From the NCBI RefSeq assembly GCF_004000885.1, contig NZ_BIMC01000024.1:21981-85980 (forward strand): a stretch of 64,000 nt of DNA, given 5' to 3'. Positions 60,944 to 64,000 of the stretch are shown here, piece after piece. Source of the DNA: Paenibacillus glucanolyticus NBRC 15330. Its GTDB lineage: Bacteria; Bacillota; Bacilli; Paenibacillales; Paenibacillaceae. A program made the position numbers and the translations under genes. Numbering within the stretch: the stretch's first letter is position 1; every line of letters begins with the position of its first letter. The notes below the pieces were generated by a model. The model was given only the letters and a program-made list of their open reading frames with translations, was not told where the DNA came from and did not search any database.

Positions 60944-61705
60944 CTATCTCAGCTCATATTGAACATACAGCTGTGTCGAAATTTTGATCTCGCCCGGCTT
61001 CACGGATGTGCTGGCGCCTGCGTCCGCTGCATTGGATTGAGCCGCCATCTCCATTTTTTGAAGGCCATAGATGTTATCTACGCCAACGGAGCCTTCCACA
61101 ATGTTAAGCACGACACCCAGTTGACGCTTGGAGGCTTTCGCCATAGCTTGAGCCTTAAGGTCTGCATTTGCCATGGCTTTATCAATCACCTGCGCTTCGA
61201 ATGCATCGCGGTTCTCAACAGAGAAGCGGGCGTTGCCAATGGAGTTCGCCCCCGCATCAGCGGATGCATCCAGCAGGTCTCCAACTTTGCTCAAATCGCG
61301 AAGGGTAACTTCCAGGGAATGGTACGCTGTGTAGTTTTTCACTTTACGGCCATTCTCATCGGAATACGTATAATTGGGCTGTACGTAGAATTGTTCGGTT
61401 TTAATATCCTTGTCATCGATTTTCCATGTTTCCTTCAACAGCTTGGTCACTTTATCCATTTTCAGCGCGTTGCTCTTCTGTGCGGATTTTGCGGTTTCCG
61501 CATACGATTCAGCCCCGATGGAAAGATATACGATATCTGGCTTCACCGAGATTTCGCCTTTACCGAGTACGGTGAGAAGATTTTGCTGTGCTGCCTCCGC
61601 CGCATGCACCTCGGTTGCCCCGCTCAATCCTGCCAAAGCCGTACTGCCTGTCAACAGTGCGCCTGCAATCATAATGGAACCTACTTGTTTGACCCATCTT
61701 TTCAT
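60944..61705 (-). CDS. SIMPL (DUF541) domain exported protein
   Basis: A 253-residue exported protein. The signal peptide ends near EVHAAEA (residue 36). The DUF541 domain follows: LLTVLGKGEISVKPDIVYLS, AKSAQKSNALKMDKVTKLLK, IKTEQFYVQPNYTYSDENGRK, YTAYHSLEVTLRDLSKVGDLLD, and a final KISTQLYVQYELR. Family members are periplasmic or surface proteins of unclear role, linked in some bacteria to stress. AAGGAGG lies ten bases before the ATG. Confidence 0.88.
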   Translation of the reverse strand: MKRWVKQVGSIMIAGALLTGSTALAGLSGATEVHAAEAAQQNLLTVLGKGEISVKPDIVYLSIGAESYAETAKSAQKSNALKMDKVTKLLKETWKIDDKDIKTEQFYVQPNYTYSDENGRKVKNYTAYHSLEVTLRDLSKVGDLLDASADAGANSIGNARFSVENRDAFEAQVIDKAMANADLKAQAMAKASKRQLGVVLNIVEGSVGVDNIYGLQKMEMAAQSNAADAGASTSVKPGEIKISTQLYVQYELR

Positions 61706-61968
61706 TATTGTCAGCCTCCTTCAATATTGGCATCGCTGCCATGCTTGACTTACCCTTCTAACGTGGCGGGATTGGTAAATGTTGCATCCGATATGAACGG
61801 TTTAGCGATTTTTCTTCAATTTATTTTTCGGGGCCCCATGAGATGGTATTTCTAGGCATGATTGGTTCATCGGGAAAATAAGATACCGAATGAAGCATGA
61901 AGCAACTGTTAACAAGGAAGCAACAATGGGTAACTAACTTACGAAGGTGTTTAAAAGAGGAGGTCACT

Positions 61969-63417
61969 ATGAAATCATCCCGGGTGTTACACGCAATTAT
62001 GTCACTGCTGCTCCTTATGGCAGTTGGCATGCCATATGGGACGGCAAGCGCTGCGGCAGAGCCTGCCTCCGGCAAAACCTATCAGATCGGAACGGACGTT
62101 ACGTTTGCTCCGTTTGAATTTCAGGATGCCAGCGGCAATTTTGTCGGCATCGATATGGATCTGCTCGATGCTATCGCCAAAGACCAAAACTTCAAATACG
62201 AAATCAAGCCGCTCGGCTTCAATGCTGCGGTTCAAGCGCTGGAAGCCAATCAGGTAGACGGCGTCATCGCAGGCATGAGTATCACGGATGAGCGCAAGCA
62301 GAAGTTTGACTTCTCGGACCCTTATTTTAACTCGGGCGTGGTCATGGCTATTCGTCAGGATCAGGAGTCCATCAAGGGATATGAGGATTTAAAAGGGAAA
62401 AAGGTCGCGGTCAAAACCGGTACGGAGGGATACAGCTTCGCGGAATCCATATCCTCCAAATACGGTTTTACCATTGTGCCTTTTGACGATTCGGCTCAAA
62501 TGTATGACGACGTCAAAACCGGCAATTCCGTTGCCTGCTTTGACGACTTTCCGGTATTGGCCTATGGCGTTAAACAGAACAACGGTCTAAAAATCGTTAC
62601 GGATATGGAGCCCGGTGCATCCTATGGATTTGCCGTGAGCAAGGGGAAGAATCAGGAGCTGCTGGAGAAATTCAACGCCGGCTTGGTCAATCTGCAGGCA
62701 AACGGAGAATATAATCGCATCAAGGAAAAATATATTGGCGAAAACGCTGTAGGACCGGTGGATCAAAGCCGCTGGGGACTGATCGTGGAGTCGCTGCCTT
62801 CCTTGTTGAAGGGCCTCGGCAATACACTGCTGCTGACATTTGCGTCCCTGTTTTTTGCATTTTTCCTAGGCTTGATATTCGGTTTCATGAAGGTCGGACG
62901 TAATAAGTGGCTTCGAGGTCTTGCCACCGTATTCGTGGACATCTTCCGCGGCATCCCCTTGCTTGTCCTTGCCTTCTTCATCTACTTTGGTATTCCTCAA
63001 GCATTCGGTTTTACCATGTCGCCTATCGTGGCAGCCGTTCTGACCCTAAGCCTTAATGCTGGAGCCTATGTAACGGAGATCATCCGCGGCGGCATCCAGT
63101 CCATCGACCGCGGGCAGATGGAAGCAGCCCGTTCGCTCGGTTTGCCATACCGCAAAGCCATGATGAAAATCATTATTCCGCAGGCAATCAAAATCATGAT
63201 TCCGACCTTTATCAACCAATTGGTGATCACGCTCAAGGATACATCCATCCTGTCGGTTATCGGCCTGGTCGAGCTGACCCAGTCCGGGAAGATCATTATT
63301 GCAAGAACTTTTGCATCGTTTGACATCTGGCTGGTCGTTGCGATCATGTACTTGATCGTCATCACGATTTTGACCAAAATTTCGGATCGTCTGGAAAGGA
63401 AGGTACGTCATGGATAA
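61969..63417 (+). CDS. Amino-acid ABC transporter binding protein-permease fusion (GlnHP type)
   Basis: A 482-residue single chain. A signal peptide (about 1-25) leads to a family 3 binding domain (YQIGTDVTFAPFEFQDASGN, GIDMDLLDAIAKDQNF, DGVIAGMSITDERKQKFDFS), then a His/Gln/Arg-type permease with PSLLKGLGNTLLLTF, VDIFRGIPLLVLAFFIYFG and the loop GQMEAARSLGLPYRKAMMKIIIPQ. Such fusions take up glutamine or other polar amino acids. GAGGAGGT precedes ATG 61969; a longer reading from 61897 lacks support. It overlaps glnQ by eight bases. Confidence 0.92.
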   Translation: MKSSRVLHAIMSLLLLMAVGMPYGTASAAAEPASGKTYQIGTDVTFAPFEFQDASGNFVGIDMDLLDAIAKDQNFKYEIKPLGFNAAVQALEANQVDGVIAGMSITDERKQKFDFSDPYFNSGVVMAIRQDQESIKGYEDLKGKKVAVKTGTEGYSFAESISSKYGFTIVPFDDSAQMYDDVKTGNSVACFDDFPVLAYGVKQNNGLKIVTDMEPGASYGFAVSKGKNQELLEKFNAGLVNLQANGEYNRIKEKYIGENAVGPVDQSRWGLIVESLPSLLKGLGNTLLLTFASLFFAFFLGLIFGFMKVGRNKWLRGLATVFVDIFRGIPLLVLAFFIYFGIPQAFGFTMSPIVAAVLTLSLNAGAYVTEIIRGGIQSIDRGQMEAARSLGLPYRKAMMKIIIPQAIKIMIPTFINQLVITLKDTSILSVIGLVELTQSGKIIIARTFASFDIWLVVAIMYLIVITILTKISDRLERKVRHG

Positions 63418-64000
63418 GATTCGCGTTGAAGGATTGAAGAAGAATTTTGGTACCAATGAGGTACTGAAGGGCATCGACATGCAGGTTCAGGAAGGCGAGG
63501 TTGTCTGTGTCATCGGACCTTCCGGTTCCGGCAAGAGCACGTTCCTGCGCTGCATTAACCGGCTGGATGACATTACAGCAGGCAAGGTGTTCGTGCATGA
63601 CCGGGATATCAATGACCCTAAAACGAACATCAACAAGGCGCGGGAGAACATCGGCATGGTGTTCCAGCATTTTAATCTGTTCCCGCATTTTAACGTGCTG
63701 AAGAACATTACCTTTGCCCCGGTGGAGCTGGGTAAACAGAACTCGGTCGAAGCGCGTGCCACAGCACTCAAGCTGCTGGAGCAGGTCGGCCTCTCGGATA
63801 AAGCCGAGGCGTTCCCGAGCCAGCTATCAGGCGGTCAGAAGCAGCGCGTAGCGATCGCCCGGGCGCTGGCGATGAACCCGGACATCATGCTGTTTGACGA
63901 GCCGACATCGGCGCTGGACCCGGAGATGGTCGGCGAAGTGCTCGGCGTCATGAAGGATCTGGCACGCGAGGGCATGACGATGATAATTGTCACGCATGAG
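63410..64000 (+). CDS. glnQ: Amino-acid ABC transporter ATPase (GlnQ type), cut by window end
   Basis: The first 197 codons of a roughly 240-residue ATPase. Walker A GPSGSGKST (36-44), Q-loop MVFQHFNLFPH, signature LSGGQ (139-143), Walker B IMLFDEPTSALDPEMVGEVL and the H-loop IIVTHE at the very edge are all present. The start overlaps the fused permease gene by eight bases and AAGGAAGGT lies upstream, so the two are coupled. The C-terminus lies beyond the window. Confidence 0.95.
   Translation, partial: MDKIRVEGLKKNFGTNEVLKGIDMQVQEGEVVCVIGPSGSGKSTFLRCINRLDDITAGKVFVHDRDINDPKTNINKARENIGMVFQHFNLFPHFNVLKNITFAPVELGKQNSVEARATALKLLEQVGLSDKAEAFPSQLSGGQKQRVAIARALAMNPDIMLFDEPTSALDPEMVGEVLGVMKDLAREGMTMIIVTHE

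Noticed and set aside
1..64000. Prophage or insertion sequence
   Set aside because: No integrase, transposase, capsid or terminase features found on either strand.

Overview
The window reads as the chromosome of a Paenibacillus-type Firmicute. The signs are moderate GC, strong AGGAGG ribosome sites, a cggR-gapA-pgk-tpiA-gpmI-eno glycolytic operon with a CggR operator, a CtsR-controlled clpP beside a tRNA-Arg, an lplABC-type oligosaccharide transporter, many glycoside hydrolases, a T-box, and short hairpin-rich intergenic repeats. This is inference from gene content; no 16S gene is present. No prophage, transposase or CRISPR array was seen.

Layout. 0-6.4 kb: a methyltransferase, an ANT(4')-like nucleotidyltransferase, a membrane M28 peptidase, a DUF3888 protein, an alpha/beta hydrolase, a TPR-gene remnant and a DUF2306 membrane protein. 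6.4-13.1 kb: a 2-aminoethylphosphonate uptake and degradation operon (ATPase, fused permease, binding protein, phnW, phnX) with a divergent DeoR-type regulator. 13.3-19.6 kb: a nucleotidyltransferase-fold protein, an ArsR-HTH/GyrB-like ATPase fusion with a striking palindromic promoter-operator, a hydrolase, a GH13 alpha-glucosidase, then repeat-rich DNA. 19.6-24 kb: a second MetRS behind a T-box, a beheaded ECF sigma gene, and an ArsR-like regulator with its membrane partner. 24-30.3 kb: a LacI-controlled transporter plus GH30 enzyme. 30.6-31.8 kb: two AT-rich genes for exported proteins of unknown function.

31.9-37.5 kb holds the most interesting system: a tight operon of a TerB-N/TerB-C protein, a BrxD-like (DUF2791-type) P-loop ATPase and an Lhr/BrxHI-like helicase. 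It looks like a DNA-processing or defence module made of BREX-like parts without the BREX core. 37.6-45.6 kb: an M50 peptidase, a broken type I toxin with a candidate antisense RNA, a GH2 enzyme with a divergent sensor-regulator, an ArsR/old-yellow-enzyme redox pair with shared operators, and a decayed serine hydrolase gene. 46-54.4 kb: glycolysis, tRNA-Arg and clpP. 55-64 kb: a stalk-domain exported protein, potABCD, a SIMPL protein, and a glutamine-type GlnHP fusion with GlnQ running off the window.

Three copies of a roughly 110 bp double-stem element (9.55, 45.8 and 54.5 kb) keep two internal motifs while the stem sequences change on both sides, which suggests a conserved structured RNA or palindromic element. 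A second repeat family sits in opposite orientations on either side of the MetRS region, and a 29 bp tandem repeat lies next to one copy. Start codons were moved from the longest open frame wherever a ribosome site decided the matter; positions are my own counts and may be off by a base or two at non-coding sites.
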